Numbered from the stretch's first letter, positions 33,473 through 42,680 are shown. The stretch: 64,000 nucleotides of DNA from Mycolicibacterium iranicum (GCF_002101705.1 NZ_LQPC01000028.1:248001-312000), one strand, 5' to 3'. Program-made: numbers and translations. Notes: generated by a model not told the origin, from the letters alone.

Positions 33473-34738
33473 TTGAGTGAGATCGATCCCGCCGCGACCG
33501 CGTGGCTTCTGACCAGCACCGCCCTTGTTCTCCTGATGACACCGGGGCTCGCGATCTTCTACGGCGGCATGGTGCGCACCACCGGCGTGCTGAACATGAT
33601 CATGATGAGCTTCATCGCGATCCCGCTGGTGACGGTGTCCTGGCTGCTGGTCGGCTACAGCCTGGCGTTCGGCGGGGATGGTGCGGGCGGGCTGATCGGC
33701 GGGTTGTCGCACATCGGTATGAGCGGCATCGCGCCCGACACAGCCCGCGGGCCGGTGCCCGAATTGTTGTTCGCCACTTTCCAGCTCAGCTTCGCCATCA
33801 TCACGGCCGCGTTGATCAGCGGTGCGATCGCCGATCGCGCCAAGTTCGTCGCATGGGCCGTCTTCGTGCCACTCTGGGCTATCGCCGTGTACGCGGTGGT
33901 GGCGCACTGGGTGTGGGCACCGAGTGGCTGGCTCTTCGAGCTCGGGGTGCTCGACTACGCCGGTGGCCTCGTCGTCGAGATCGTTTCCGGAGCTTCGGCT
34001 TTGGCGTTGGCGTTGGTTCTGGGACCGCGTATCGGCTTCAAGAAGGACGCGATGCGTCCCCACAACCTTCCCTTCGTCCTGCTCGGTGTCGGCTTGCTCT
34101 GGTTCGGCTGGTTCGGGTTCAACGCCGGATCAGCCCTGGCCGCCAACGGAACTGCCGCCGCGATCTTCCTGAACACCCTCGTCGCAGGCTGCCTGGGCAT
34201 GCTGGGCTGGCTGACGGTGGAACAGGTCCGGGACGGCAAACCCACGACGTTCGGCGCGGCCTCGGGTGTCGTCGCCGGCCTGGTCGCGATCACACCATCC
34301 TGCGGGACGGTCGACACGCTCGGGGCCGCTGTGGTCGGCCTGCTCGCCGGCATCGTCTGTTCGTTTGCGATCGGTCTGAAGTTCCGCTTCGGATATGACG
34401 ATTCTCTCGACGTGGTCGGCGTGCACTTCGTCGGCGGCGTGGTCGGCACGCTGTTGATCGGTCTGCTCGCCACGGACGTGATGACCGGCGGACCGGAAGG
34501 GCTGCTCTACGGCGGCGGTCTGGGGCAGCTCGGTAAGCAGGCTCTGGCGGTGGTGGTCGTCGCCGGATACGCGTTCGCCGTGTCCTTCGTCCTGGCCAAG
34601 CTGATCGACCGCGTCATCGGTTTCCGGATCAGTCCCGAGGACGAGACCTCCGGCGTCGACTTCTCACAGCACGCGGAAACCGCGTATGCCGAAGGCGTCC
34701 ACGGCCACGCGGCGCCGCGCCGCGAGCCACCGCTGTAG
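33473..34738 (+). CDS. amt: Ammonium transporter
   Basis: A 421-residue Amt/Mep/Rh channel with eleven predicted helices. The twin pore histidines are in AHWVWAP and GVHFVGGVVGT, and FGWFGFNAGSALA is the family signature. Unlike E. coli AmtB there is no cleavable signal. The start is TTG 33473, supported by AAGGAG 7 bases upstream and no better alternative. Unlike M. tuberculosis, no glnB/glnD follow; the next gene is convergent malQ. A GlnR-like box lies upstream, shared in core sequence with the nitrile hydratase operon. Confidence 0.92.
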   Translation: MSEIDPAATAWLLTSTALVLLMTPGLAIFYGGMVRTTGVLNMIMMSFIAIPLVTVSWLLVGYSLAFGGDGAGGLIGGLSHIGMSGIAPDTARGPVPELLFATFQLSFAIITAALISGAIADRAKFVAWAVFVPLWAIAVYAVVAHWVWAPSGWLFELGVLDYAGGLVVEIVSGASALALALVLGPRIGFKKDAMRPHNLPFVLLGVGLLWFGWFGFNAGSALAANGTAAAIFLNTLVAGCLGMLGWLTVEQVRDGKPTTFGAASGVVAGLVAITPSCGTVDTLGAAVVGLLAGIVCSFAIGLKFRFGYDDSLDVVGVHFVGGVVGTLLIGLLATDVMTGGPEGLLYGGGLGQLGKQALAVVVVAGYAFAVSFVLAKLIDRVIGFRISPEDETSGVDFSQHAETAYAEGVHGHAAPRREPPL

Positions 34739-34745
34739 GTCAGGT

Positions 34746-34767
34746 GTCGGTGCGGGCGGCTACCGAC
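34746..34767. terminator. Possible hairpin between amt and malQ
   Basis: GTCGGT (34746-34751) and ACCGAC (34762-34767) pair around a 10-base loop in the 51-bp convergent spacer. The stem is short and lacks a T-run. Confidence 0.3.
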
Positions 34768-34789
34768 CCCAAGAATGCGGCCCCCGGCC

Positions 34790-36772
34790 TCAATCGCGGA
34801 AGACGGAGGTGATCGCCGCGACCCGCGGGTCAGCGCGCAGTTCCTCCAAGGTCAGGGGCAGCGGCAGGCGCCAGTTCGGGTACTCGTCCACCGTCCCGGG
34901 AAGATTCGGCTGCCTCGGTTCGGCGATGACGTCATAGGGCGAAATCAGCTTCAACCGGCTAGCGGTCGCCGCCAGGAACCGGTGCATCGCAAGGACGATC
35001 GCCGATTCGTCCGGCTCCGACTCGGCGTCCAGAAACCCTTCCGACCGCAGCAGGGCCAGCCATTCGGCCCGCTCCCTGTCGGCGTTGGCCTGCTCGGCAT
35101 CGACATCGTCGAGGAGGCCGAGATCGGCACGCACCCGGACATGCTCACCGCGAAAAAAGCCGGCTGCGGTCGGCAAGTCGTGCGTGGACAGGCTGGCGGC
35201 TGCGCGGGCAGGCCAGTTCGCGGGAGCCAGCAGCGGCTCGCCCTCGACGGACTGGTCGCGGGTGAACCAGGACACCGCGCAGCCCAGCATGCCGTCGTCC
35301 GCAAGGGCCTCGGTGACCTCCGGTTCGACGGTGCCCAGGTCCTCGCCGACGACGGTCGCGTGAGCCCGGTGCGCCTCCAGCGCGAGCACCGCGAGCATCG
35401 TCTCCGCGTCGTAGTGCACGTACGTGCCGCGGTCGGGGCCGTCGCCCGGCGGAATCCACCAGAGCCGCCATAGCCCCGCGACGTGATCGATCCGCAGCCC
35501 GTCGGCGTGCGCGAGGACGGCACGCAGCATGTCACGCAGTGCGGCGTAGCCGGTCGCGGCAAGCCTGTCGGGCCGCCAGGGTGGCAGCCCCCAGTCCTGG
35601 CCGCGGGGAGTGAAGTTGTCCGGTGGCGCCCCGACGCTCACGCCCGCGGCGAGCACGTCGGCCAGGGCCCACGCATCGGCGCCGTCTGCGTCGACGCCCA
35701 CGGCGAGGTCGTGCAGGACGCCTAAGCCCATGCCGGCGTCTCGCGCGGCGCCCCTTACGCTCGTGAGCTGGTCGGAGCAGCACTGCTGCACCCAGGCATG
35801 AAAGGCCACCCGCGACGCCAGCTCCCGGCGTGCCGCCGCCACGGCCGATCCGTTGACGTCCCGCAGCGCCTCGGGCCAGCGGCTCCACCGCCCGCCGTGT
35901 CGCTCGGCCAGCGCGCAGTAGGTGGCCCAGTCCCGCAGCCCCGCCGACGCCGACGATTCGTCGATCGGGTTGGGGCGGCTCTCACTACGCCAAAGCAGTT
36001 CTAGAGCACCGCGTTTGGCAACCCAGACGAGATCGTGGTCGATCCGGGGGGTCGCCGCGGAGACACGCAAGGCGTCCACCTCGGCACGCACATCCGCATC
36101 GGCCCGGCGATAAGCAGCGGTGTCCTCGATGCGCAGGGCCAGGGGATTGGCGAACCGGCGACTCGACGGTGTGTAGGGCGACGGCTGCACCGGATGCGTC
36201 GGTCCGGGGGCGTGGAGTGGGTTGAGCAGGACGGCTCCCGCGCCGTGTGTCGTCGCGGTCCATTCGACGAACTCTCGGAGGTCCCCGAGGTCACCGATAC
36301 CCCAGGAGCGGGCCGAGCGAAGTGCGTAGAGCTGCAGCATCCACCCCCACGTCGGCGGCGCGGCGGGGACCTTTCGCGGGGCGGCGACGACGGTGGCCTG
36401 TTGGCCGTCGCGCGTGTGCAACCGGTACCAGCCCGGCGACAGGTCGCCGGGAAGTGCCCCGTCGACCGCTGTCTCCGAACCGTCCTCTGCGACCAGCGAC
36501 ACGGCACCGGGTACCGCGCGCGGTGGCCCGCCCACGCGCATCGAGATCGTCGGCGGTAGCACACCCGCCCGTTCGCGTTCGTCGAGTCGTGCCAATGCCG
36601 CGCGGCGACTGCACACGCTGCCCGCGTCGACCTCCATCAGCCCCAGCACGCGGATGACCACATCGGCGTCCACCTCGACCGGCTCACGCCGTTCGTTGCG
36701 GTAGGAGGTGGCCACGCCGTGCGCTGCGGCCAGTCGGCGCAGGTCTTCGGCCACGGGTTTCGGAGTCGCCAT
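34790..36772 (-). CDS. malQ: 4-alpha-glucanotransferase (amylomaltase)
   Basis: A 660-residue GH77 enzyme transferring alpha-1,4-glucan segments, used in maltodextrin and glycogen metabolism. GH77 landmarks are WGIGDLGDLREFV, DGLRIDHVAGLWR (nucleophile Asp), GEDLGTVE (acid/base Glu) and STHDLPT (third Asp). The long N-terminal domain (about 130 residues) is typical of actinobacterial MalQ. ATG 36772 was chosen because the upstream reading is low-complexity Arg/Ser/Pro sequence with no family resemblance. It follows the DUF2236 gene by 46 bases. Confidence 0.92.
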   Translation of the reverse strand: MATPKPVAEDLRRLAAAHGVATSYRNERREPVEVDADVVIRVLGLMEVDAGSVCSRRAALARLDERERAGVLPPTISMRVGGPPRAVPGAVSLVAEDGSETAVDGALPGDLSPGWYRLHTRDGQQATVVAAPRKVPAAPPTWGWMLQLYALRSARSWGIGDLGDLREFVEWTATTHGAGAVLLNPLHAPGPTHPVQPSPYTPSSRRFANPLALRIEDTAAYRRADADVRAEVDALRVSAATPRIDHDLVWVAKRGALELLWRSESRPNPIDESSASAGLRDWATYCALAERHGGRWSRWPEALRDVNGSAVAAARRELASRVAFHAWVQQCCSDQLTSVRGAARDAGMGLGVLHDLAVGVDADGADAWALADVLAAGVSVGAPPDNFTPRGQDWGLPPWRPDRLAATGYAALRDMLRAVLAHADGLRIDHVAGLWRLWWIPPGDGPDRGTYVHYDAETMLAVLALEAHRAHATVVGEDLGTVEPEVTEALADDGMLGCAVSWFTRDQSVEGEPLLAPANWPARAAASLSTHDLPTAAGFFRGEHVRVRADLGLLDDVDAEQANADRERAEWLALLRSEGFLDAESEPDESAIVLAMHRFLAATASRLKLISPYDVIAEPRQPNLPGTVDEYPNWRLPLPLTLEELRADPRVAAITSVFRD

Positions 36773-36818
36773 CGTCACGGCGCGTTTGTACCCCGCGGGG
36801 GATTCCTTAATCCGTCGC

Positions 36819-38018
36819 TCAGCGCCGCAGCGGGGCGGCCGCCTCGAAGGCCGCCGCCTTGCCCGCCGACTGCCACTCCAGCCAGCTCTCCCAGCGCCTG
36901 ACGTTGCCGGCCTGCCAGCGTCTGTCGATGCGCGGGGAGAGACGTCGCAGGATCTCCAACCCGACGATGAGCGGAGAACGCAAGAGCAGCAGCACGATTC
37001 CCGGGACAGCTGACGGTAGCCGGTATCTGCGACGGTTCCACGGCAGCATGTACAGGCCGAGATAGCCGGCTTGGACCCGGTAGTGATATTCGGCGCGCAG
37101 GCGGGTGATGCCGCGCAGACCTGGGGCCGGTGCGAACGCCGGGACGAAGGATTCGACGAGTTCGGCGCCGCTGCTGCCGCTGTCGTAGCTGCGGGCGGCA
37201 TTGGCCATCAGCAGAATTCGCCACGCATCGGTAATGGTCTCCGGAAAGTACCCGTCACACCGGACGCCGACGAGGTGGCCGCAGTATCGGTTGAAGTGCA
37301 GGACCGCCCGTATCTCCCTCGGGGAGGTGACATGTCCGAGGAGGAACAACCCCATCGCCGGTGCCACGCTGCCACCGAGAAGCGTCAACAGCATCGCGGA
37401 CTGGCTGATCGGGAGCCCCCAACGTTCGGCGTCCCATTCGGGATGCGCCCTGACCCGAGCGCGGACGCTGACGTGCATGATCCGCACGTGCAGAGAGACG
37501 TTGCGGCCCAACGATCCTGGGGTCAGTATCGCGCCGGGTCGGCAGACCTCGATCCACCACCGCGATGTCTCGAGATACCGGTGCAGCGCACGCTGACCCG
37601 CATATCCGCCGGACAGCGACAGCGGCACCGCAAGCCAGCCCTCGGTGTAGGTGTCGTTGGTTCCAGCGTTGCCGAGGGCGCCGAGCGCGTAGGCCCAGCG
37701 CCGCCACACCGCTGCGCCCTCCTCCACGAGATCTGGTTCCACCCAGTCGGGGATCTGCTCGAACTCGGCGAACAGAGCGCGCATCGATTCGGGAGCGTCG
37801 GGCTCGTTATCGATGCCGGTGCGTTGCGCTCGCTCGACGAGCTCGCGGGCCTTTCTGGCGCCGAGCTCACCGTGATAGGTCTCGGCGACGAATCGCTCGG
37901 CGACGGGATCGCCCTCGTCGAGTCCGTCGACGAAGGCCTGCGCGACAGCATCCGACGGGTACAGCAGTCGCATCCGCCGTGGGTGTGCAGGCGGATAGCG
38001 AAACGCTGTCGGTGCCAC
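36819..38018 (-). CDS. DUF2236 (MpaB/Lcp-like) oxygenase-domain protein
   Basis: A 399-residue DUF2236 protein. The domain's signature is RIMHVSVRARV (about residues 180-190), with further conserved blocks WGLPISQSAMLLTLLGGSV and HFNRYCGHLVGV. Related proteins include the rubber oxygenase Lcp, a b-type haem enzyme, and fungal MpaB; mycobacteria carry several uncharacterised copies. There is no signal peptide. GTG 38018 is the start. It is likely cotranscribed with malQ, without an obvious functional link. Confidence 0.78.
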   Translation of the reverse strand: MAPTAFRYPPAHPRRMRLLYPSDAVAQAFVDGLDEGDPVAERFVAETYHGELGARKARELVERAQRTGIDNEPDAPESMRALFAEFEQIPDWVEPDLVEEGAAVWRRWAYALGALGNAGTNDTYTEGWLAVPLSLSGGYAGQRALHRYLETSRWWIEVCRPGAILTPGSLGRNVSLHVRIMHVSVRARVRAHPEWDAERWGLPISQSAMLLTLLGGSVAPAMGLFLLGHVTSPREIRAVLHFNRYCGHLVGVRCDGYFPETITDAWRILLMANAARSYDSGSSGAELVESFVPAFAPAPGLRGITRLRAEYHYRVQAGYLGLYMLPWNRRRYRLPSAVPGIVLLLLRSPLIVGLEILRRLSPRIDRRWQAGNVRRWESWLEWQSAGKAAAFEAAAPLRR

Positions 38019-38061
38019 AGGTCTTTCATATCAGCAACGCGACGTGCCAGGACGTCACAAG

Positions 38062-38175
38062 CTAGGACGTCGCCGACTCTCCGTCCTCGCCGTCGGTGGG
38101 AAGAGCTTCGGCGCCGGGGGTGGCCGGGGTGGTCAACACTTCGTCGGTCTCGTTGCTCGGCTCTGGAGTGGTCAT
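38062..38175 (-). CDS. Possible 37-residue acidic small protein
   Basis: ATG 38175 to TAG 38062 encodes MTTPEPSNETDEVL, then a Thr/Pro/Ala segment and an acidic EDGESATS tail. It fills the 213-bp gap between the ROK and DUF2236 genes, on their strand. Codon usage has the high third-position GC of real genes. No good ribosome-binding site is seen, and the sequence is low in complexity, so it may be a disordered peptide or chance. Confidence 0.4.
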   Translation of the reverse strand: MTTPEPSNETDEVLTTPATPGAEALPTDGEDGESATS

Positions 38176-38231
38176 GCCTACGTCGTTACCCGACCCGGCT
38201 GTGCCGAAACCCGCCGCTGCGCGGCCACGAC

Positions 38232-39413
38232 TCAGTTCCGCCGGGCCCAGTCGGCCAGTGCCGCCTCCGATGTGATGCGGTCGAGCGCCAGCGCTGCGGC
38301 GCCGTGCAGCGATGCGTCCTCGCCGAGCATTCCGTCGCGCACCTTCGGAGCGGCTGACTTGCGAAACCCCATGAGCCCGTCCCGGTATGCGGTGTCGAAT
38401 GCCCGGGGCGCCGCGTCTCGGAGCTGCGGGGCCAGCCCGCCCAGCGTCACGATCGCGGGGTCGTGCACGTTGACGAGGCCCGCGATGCCACGCCCGAGCG
38501 AGGTCGCCACCGCATCGAGCGCCGTCCCGCTGCCGGGCGGCCGTTCACGAAGAACCCTGTGTGCGAACGCGATCGGGTCAGCGGGCGCCGGGACGCCGAG
38601 GTGACGGGCCAGCGCCCGGCCGTCGACGGTCAGGTCCCAGCAACCCCGTGCCCCGCAGGGGCATTCCAGCTCGGGATCGCCGAAGGGAATGTGTCCGTAT
38701 TCGCCTGCCGCACCGCGAAATCCGGCCACCGGCTCACCGTTGACGACGAGCGTCCCTCCGAGACCGACAAGCACGATCAGGTGCAGCGCCGTACCAGCGT
38801 TGCGGGCTGCGCCGGTCCGCGCCTCGGCGAGACCCGCAAGGGTCGCGTCGTTGCCCAGGACCAGTGGCAGGTTCGCGCGGGCGGGCAGTCGAGCCGTCAG
38901 AGCCCTCAGGTCGACGTCGCGCCAGCCGCGCGTGGTGAACTGCACCAGCCGCGAATCTCTCACAGTGCCCGCCACCGAGACGGAAACGGCGCGGGCGCGC
39001 CCGGACAGTCTGCGGTACTCCTCGGCGACCGCCGAGGCGATGTGGTCGAGCACTCGCGCGGGGCCCGCCCGGCCGTGCCGCCCCTGGGCGATCACCTGCG
39101 GAATGCCGTCGAGGCTCGCCCGCGCCAACCGCCAGTCTCCTTGCCGCAGGTCGACGGCCAGCACCACCGGGCCGTCAGGGTGGGGACGCAGAACTGTGGT
39201 CGGTCTGCCCCGGCCGCTGGCCGGTGCGGGCGCTTCGTCGAGCAGATTTGCACGACGCAACCTGGCGACCAGATCTGCGGCGCCGCCGCTGCTCATGGCG
39301 AGTCGCTCGGCGGCCGCCGCGCGGGTGATGCCGGGCTCGGAGCGTGCGAGTGCGATCAGCTTCGCAGCGCCGTACCAGCGCAGCTGCGAGGCGGATCCGA
39401 GCTCTTGCGGCAT
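38232..39413 (-). CDS. ROK-family transcriptional regulator
   Basis: A 393-residue NagC/XylR-type ROK protein. The N-terminal winged HTH (LIALARSEPGITRAAAAERL, then SSGGAADLVARL) precedes the sugar-kinase-like domain with LGNDATLAGLAEARTG, a GLGGTLVVNGEPV segment, GEYGHIPFGD and the zinc motif CPCGARGCWD. ATG 39413 is favoured; GTG 39419 and TTG 39422 are close alternatives. It is divergent from an MFS exporter across about 50 bases with a partial palindrome, so sugar-responsive control of that exporter is likely. Confidence 0.85.
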   Translation of the reverse strand: MPQELGSASQLRWYGAAKLIALARSEPGITRAAAAERLAMSSGGAADLVARLRRANLLDEAPAPASGRGRPTTVLRPHPDGPVVLAVDLRQGDWRLARASLDGIPQVIAQGRHGRAGPARVLDHIASAVAEEYRRLSGRARAVSVSVAGTVRDSRLVQFTTRGWRDVDLRALTARLPARANLPLVLGNDATLAGLAEARTGAARNAGTALHLIVLVGLGGTLVVNGEPVAGFRGAAGEYGHIPFGDPELECPCGARGCWDLTVDGRALARHLGVPAPADPIAFAHRVLRERPPGSGTALDAVATSLGRGIAGLVNVHDPAIVTLGGLAPQLRDAAPRAFDTAYRDGLMGFRKSAAPKVRDGMLGEDASLHGAAALALDRITSEAALADWARRN

Positions 39414-39428
39414 GGGCACCAATATTCC

Positions 39429-39458
39429 AGTTGATTAAACTCGTGCACTGAGTATATT
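39429..39458 (+). promoter_or_regulatory. MFS promoter with a partial palindrome over the -35
   Basis: TTGATT (39431-39436) and TATATT (39453-39458) are 16 bases apart, and TATATT ends 7 bases before GTG 39466, so the message is probably leaderless. AGTTGATTAAACT (39429-39441), a near-palindrome, covers the -35 and resembles the AGTT...AACT operators of ROK repressors. Confidence 0.5.
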
Positions 39459-39465
39459 CGCGGCA

Positions 39466-40617
39466 GTGACCTCGGATCTGCGCGCCACCCGGCCCGCCCT
39501 GCTGTCGCTGGCGGTGGCGTCGTGTCTGGCCGTCACCACCGAAGTCCTGCCCGTCGGTCTGCTCACCGGCATCGGGGAGGGCTTCGGGGTAGAAGCCTCG
39601 GTGACGGGCCTGCTCGTCACCCTCTACGCGGTCATGGTCGCCACGTTGGCGGTCCCGCTCACCCTGATCACGAGCCGGTTCCCGCGTAAGCCGTTGCTGC
39701 TGCTGACCCTCGCCGGCTACGCGTTGTCGAACGCGATGGTCGCCGCCGCCCCTGTCTTCGCCGTGGTCGCCGCGGGACGGATGATCGGCGGAATCACGCA
39801 CGCGCTGTTCTTCTCGTTGTGCATCGGGTACGTGCCGCGGCTGGTGTCCGGCGCCTACGTGGGACGGGCGCTGGCTCTCGCAACAGGCGGCGCATCGGCG
39901 GGATTCGTTCTGGGCGTGCCACTTTCGACATCACTGGGCACGGCTGTGGGATGGCGGGCCTCGTTCGCGGTGCTGGCGGTCGCGGCGGTGGCGGTGCTGG
40001 CACTCGTAGCGGTGGTGCTGCCCGACGTGTCCGGGGACCATCCCGAGGGAACCGGCGACGGACGCGGTGGCGAACTGGCGGCGGTGGCCGTCGCGAATGT
40101 ACTGACCTATCTGGGGCAGTTCACCCTGTACACGTACATCAGCCTGCTGCTCCTGTCGTCCGGCCTCGAGCCCGCGCTGGTCGGGCCCCTGCTGCTCCTT
40201 TGCGGTGCGTGCGGCTTCGCCGGGTTGTATTGCACCGCAAAGACACTCGATCGTAATCCGAGAGCCACCGCGACGACCGTCCTGCTCACCGTCATCGGCG
40301 GTCTCGTGATCCTCGCGTGCACCTATCCGACGCTGGGATGGGTCGTGCTCGCCGCCGGGGTGTGGAACGGGGCGTTCGGCGGTGTGCCGTCGATCTACCA
40401 GGCCTGCGCCGTGCGGTCCCAGGCGGCATCTCCGGAACTGTCAGGCGCCTGGGTCAACGCCACGGCCAACCTCGGCATCGCGGGCGGCGCCGCTATCGGC
40501 GCGGGCGTACTCACCGTTGCCGACGTCGGCGTGCTGCCGTGGGTTGCGGTGGGATTGGTGGCCGCCGGCCTCGTGGTCGTCGTCGCGGCGCGGCGTGCCT
40601 TCCCCTCGACGTCGTGA
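39466..40617 (+). CDS. MFS exporter (DHA1/AraJ-like)
   Basis: A 383-residue major facilitator with twelve helices, of the DHA1 group that exports sugars, drugs or arabinose-like compounds. The early part has TEVLPVGLLTGIGEGFGV and the first loop LITSRFPRKPLLLL, close to the AraJ/SetA signature. It is divergent from the ROK regulator. The GTG start has TATATT 7 bases upstream. Confidence 0.85.
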   Translation: MTSDLRATRPALLSLAVASCLAVTTEVLPVGLLTGIGEGFGVEASVTGLLVTLYAVMVATLAVPLTLITSRFPRKPLLLLTLAGYALSNAMVAAAPVFAVVAAGRMIGGITHALFFSLCIGYVPRLVSGAYVGRALALATGGASAGFVLGVPLSTSLGTAVGWRASFAVLAVAAVAVLALVAVVLPDVSGDHPEGTGDGRGGELAAVAVANVLTYLGQFTLYTYISLLLLSSGLEPALVGPLLLLCGACGFAGLYCTAKTLDRNPRATATTVLLTVIGGLVILACTYPTLGWVVLAAGVWNGAFGGVPSIYQACAVRSQAASPELSGAWVNATANLGIAGGAAIGAGVLTVADVGVLPWVAVGLVAAGLVVVVAARRAFPSTS

Positions 40618-40706
40618 CCAATGCAACGCGCTGGTAACAGATCTCGGATACATTGACCCACGTCGCGGGGGATATCGGAGGGCACCGGAAGGGCAGATCA
40701 AGACAC

Positions 40707-41741
40707 GTGGCCGACGAATCGAGACATCTCCCGGCGTCGAAGACGGTCGTCTTCGCCCTCTATGACAAGGTGACCCTGCAGGATGTCGCGGCGCCCCTGG
40801 AAATCTTCGCCCGCGCCAACGACTTCGGTGCGCGTTACACGGTGTTGTTGGCATCGCCGACAGGTCGTGCGGTCGGCACCACCGCCTTCGCCACGCTCGA
40901 TGTCGACGTCTCGGTCAACGAGGTTCCGGACGCGTTCGACACGTTGGTGGTCCCCGGGGGTGTTCCCGCCGAGTTCATGTTCACCCCGGGGGTGCACGAC
41001 ATCCCCGAGGAACCGACCCCGGATTCGGTCCCGGATGCGATAGGCATGGTGCGCAAGCTCGCGCCGCGGGCCCGCAGAATCGCCTCCGTGTGCACCGGGT
41101 CTTTTGTGCTCGCGGCTCTGGGTCTGCTCGACAGCCGGCGTGCGACCACCCATTGGGCGCACTGCCAAACCCTGGCGCGCTGCTATCCGAATGTCGAGGT
41201 CGACCCCGACTCGCTGTTCGTGCAGGACGGTCCGTTCATCACCGGTGCGGGTATCACCGCGGGGATCGACCTGGCGCTCGCGATGGTCGAAAGCGACTTC
41301 GGGCCCGCCGTGGCCAGACGGGTGGCGCGGTGGATGGTCGTGTTTCTCCAGCGGCCGGGCGGGCAAGCGCAGTTCAGCGTGTGGGCTGAATCGGCGTTGC
41401 CGGTCACCGGCGGTCTTCGCGAGATCGTCGATTCCGTCATTGCCGACCCCGGTGCTGATCACTCCCTTGCTGCGATGGCCGAGCGTGCGGCCGTCAGCGA
41501 GCGTCACCTGGTGCGTGTGTTTCGTGAGCAGGTCGGTATGACGCCGGCGCGATTCGTCGAGCAGGCCCGCCTCGAAGCTGCCAAGGTGCTGCTCGCCACC
41601 GGCGATCAGAGTCAGGATGCGGTGGCGCGCCGCACCGGTTTAGGAACCTCCGACACTCTGCGGAGGACGTTCCGACGCAATCTCGGGATCTCACCCGGCA
41701 TGTATCGAAACCGCTTTCGCACTACGGGAATCAGCCAATAG
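40707..41741 (+). CDS. DJ-1/PfpI-AraC regulator (GlxA/FtrA-like), cysteine intact
   Basis: A 344-residue regulator with an N-terminal class I glutaminase-like (DJ-1/PfpI) domain (about 10-200) and a C-terminal AraC/XylS double HTH (about 230-335). The nucleophile-elbow cysteine is present at Cys129 (ASVCTGSFVLAALGLLDSRR), followed by ATTHWAH. The HTH part has AAMAERAAVSERHLVRVFRE. GTG 40707 follows GAAGGG by 13 bases. It is convergent with, and overlaps by 51 bases, a second regulator of the same architecture. Confidence 0.88.
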   Translation: MADESRHLPASKTVVFALYDKVTLQDVAAPLEIFARANDFGARYTVLLASPTGRAVGTTAFATLDVDVSVNEVPDAFDTLVVPGGVPAEFMFTPGVHDIPEEPTPDSVPDAIGMVRKLAPRARRIASVCTGSFVLAALGLLDSRRATTHWAHCQTLARCYPNVEVDPDSLFVQDGPFITGAGITAGIDLALAMVESDFGPAVARRVARWMVVFLQRPGGQAQFSVWAESALPVTGGLREIVDSVIADPGADHSLAAMAERAAVSERHLVRVFREQVGMTPARFVEQARLEAAKVLLATGDQSQDAVARRTGLGTSDTLRRTFRRNLGISPGMYRNRFRTTGISQ

Positions 41742-42680
41742 CCGCGTGCGCCGAGCATCGAGATGAGTCCGGACGCTGGCCCCGTAGTGCAGTCCGCTGC
41801 GGCGGGCCGCAGCGCGGAATGACTCCCCGGCCAGGATCAGCGCCACCGCGTTCTCCATCCGTACCTCGTGAACATACTGGCGCAACGTCATACCTGTCTG
41901 CGCCTTGAACAACCGCGCCAGGTGTCGCGGGCTGATTCCGAGTTGTGCTGCCACGGAGTCGAGTTCGTAGTGCCCGGCGGGATCGACGTTGACCGTCTCC
42001 AGAAGTCTGTCGATCTCGGGATGCTTGGGGCGCGGTGTCCGCGCTGCCACCGAAATCTGCGGATGGCCTTCCAGCCTTCTGCCGAGCACCACCAGCTCCT
42101 TGGAAATATCCTGTGCGACGGCGGCCCCGTGGTCCTCACAGACCAGGGCGAGAGCCAGGTCGATTCCGGCAGCCGCACCCGCCGAGGTCCACACGTTGCC
42201 GTCGCAGATGTACACCGATTCGCGGTCGACGATCACCGACGGATGGCGCACGGCGAACGAGTCCAGGTGACGCCAATGCGTCGTCGCGCGCCGACCGTCG
42301 AGCACCCCGGCCGCGGCGAGAGCGAATGAACCGGTGCCTATCGAGGCCACCCGGCGTGCCCGCGCGGCGTGGGACCGGACCGTGCGAACGAGATGCCACG
42401 GCGCACCGTCGGCGACCACGCGTTCGCTGCCGGGGACGAACAGTATGTCGATGACTTCGGAGGCGAGAGCTGATACGGGCGCCGTGTGAAGCGTTAGACC
42501 CGACGCGCACCGGACCGCCGTGGCCTCGGTGGTGGAGTAGAACGCGACAGAGTAGGCGGAGCCCAGACCACCGGCGACGTCGAACACTTCGAGCGGACCG
42601 GCGACGTCCAGCCCGCGGACGCCCTCGAACACCAGAACCGCGATGTGCGGTGGCCTGCGGACGGGGCTGCTCACTGCCAC
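41691..42680 (-). CDS. DJ-1/PfpI-AraC regulator with cysteine replaced by Gly
   Basis: A 329-residue paralogue in architecture of the 40707 regulator. The elbow reads VASIGTGSFALAAAGVLDGRR, with Gly115 where the cysteine should be, so the domain can only be a ligand sensor. The AraC part has SVAAQLGISPRHLARLFKAQ. GTG 42680 was chosen because the reading upstream is unlike the family. It is divergent from the nitrile hydratase operon and a plausible regulator of it. Confidence 0.82.
   Translation of the reverse strand: MAVSSPVRRPPHIAVLVFEGVRGLDVAGPLEVFDVAGGLGSAYSVAFYSTTEATAVRCASGLTLHTAPVSALASEVIDILFVPGSERVVADGAPWHLVRTVRSHAARARRVASIGTGSFALAAAGVLDGRRATTHWRHLDSFAVRHPSVIVDRESVYICDGNVWTSAGAAAGIDLALALVCEDHGAAVAQDISKELVVLGRRLEGHPQISVAARTPRPKHPEIDRLLETVNVDPAGHYELDSVAAQLGISPRHLARLFKAQTGMTLRQYVHEVRMENAVALILAGESFRAAARRSGLHYGASVRTHLDARRTRLLADSRSAKAVSIHAG

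Noticed and set aside
36773..37201. A 143-residue N-terminal extension of malQ
   Set aside because: Arg/Ser/Pro low-complexity sequence overlapping the upstream DUF2236 gene; the family start fits ATG 36772.
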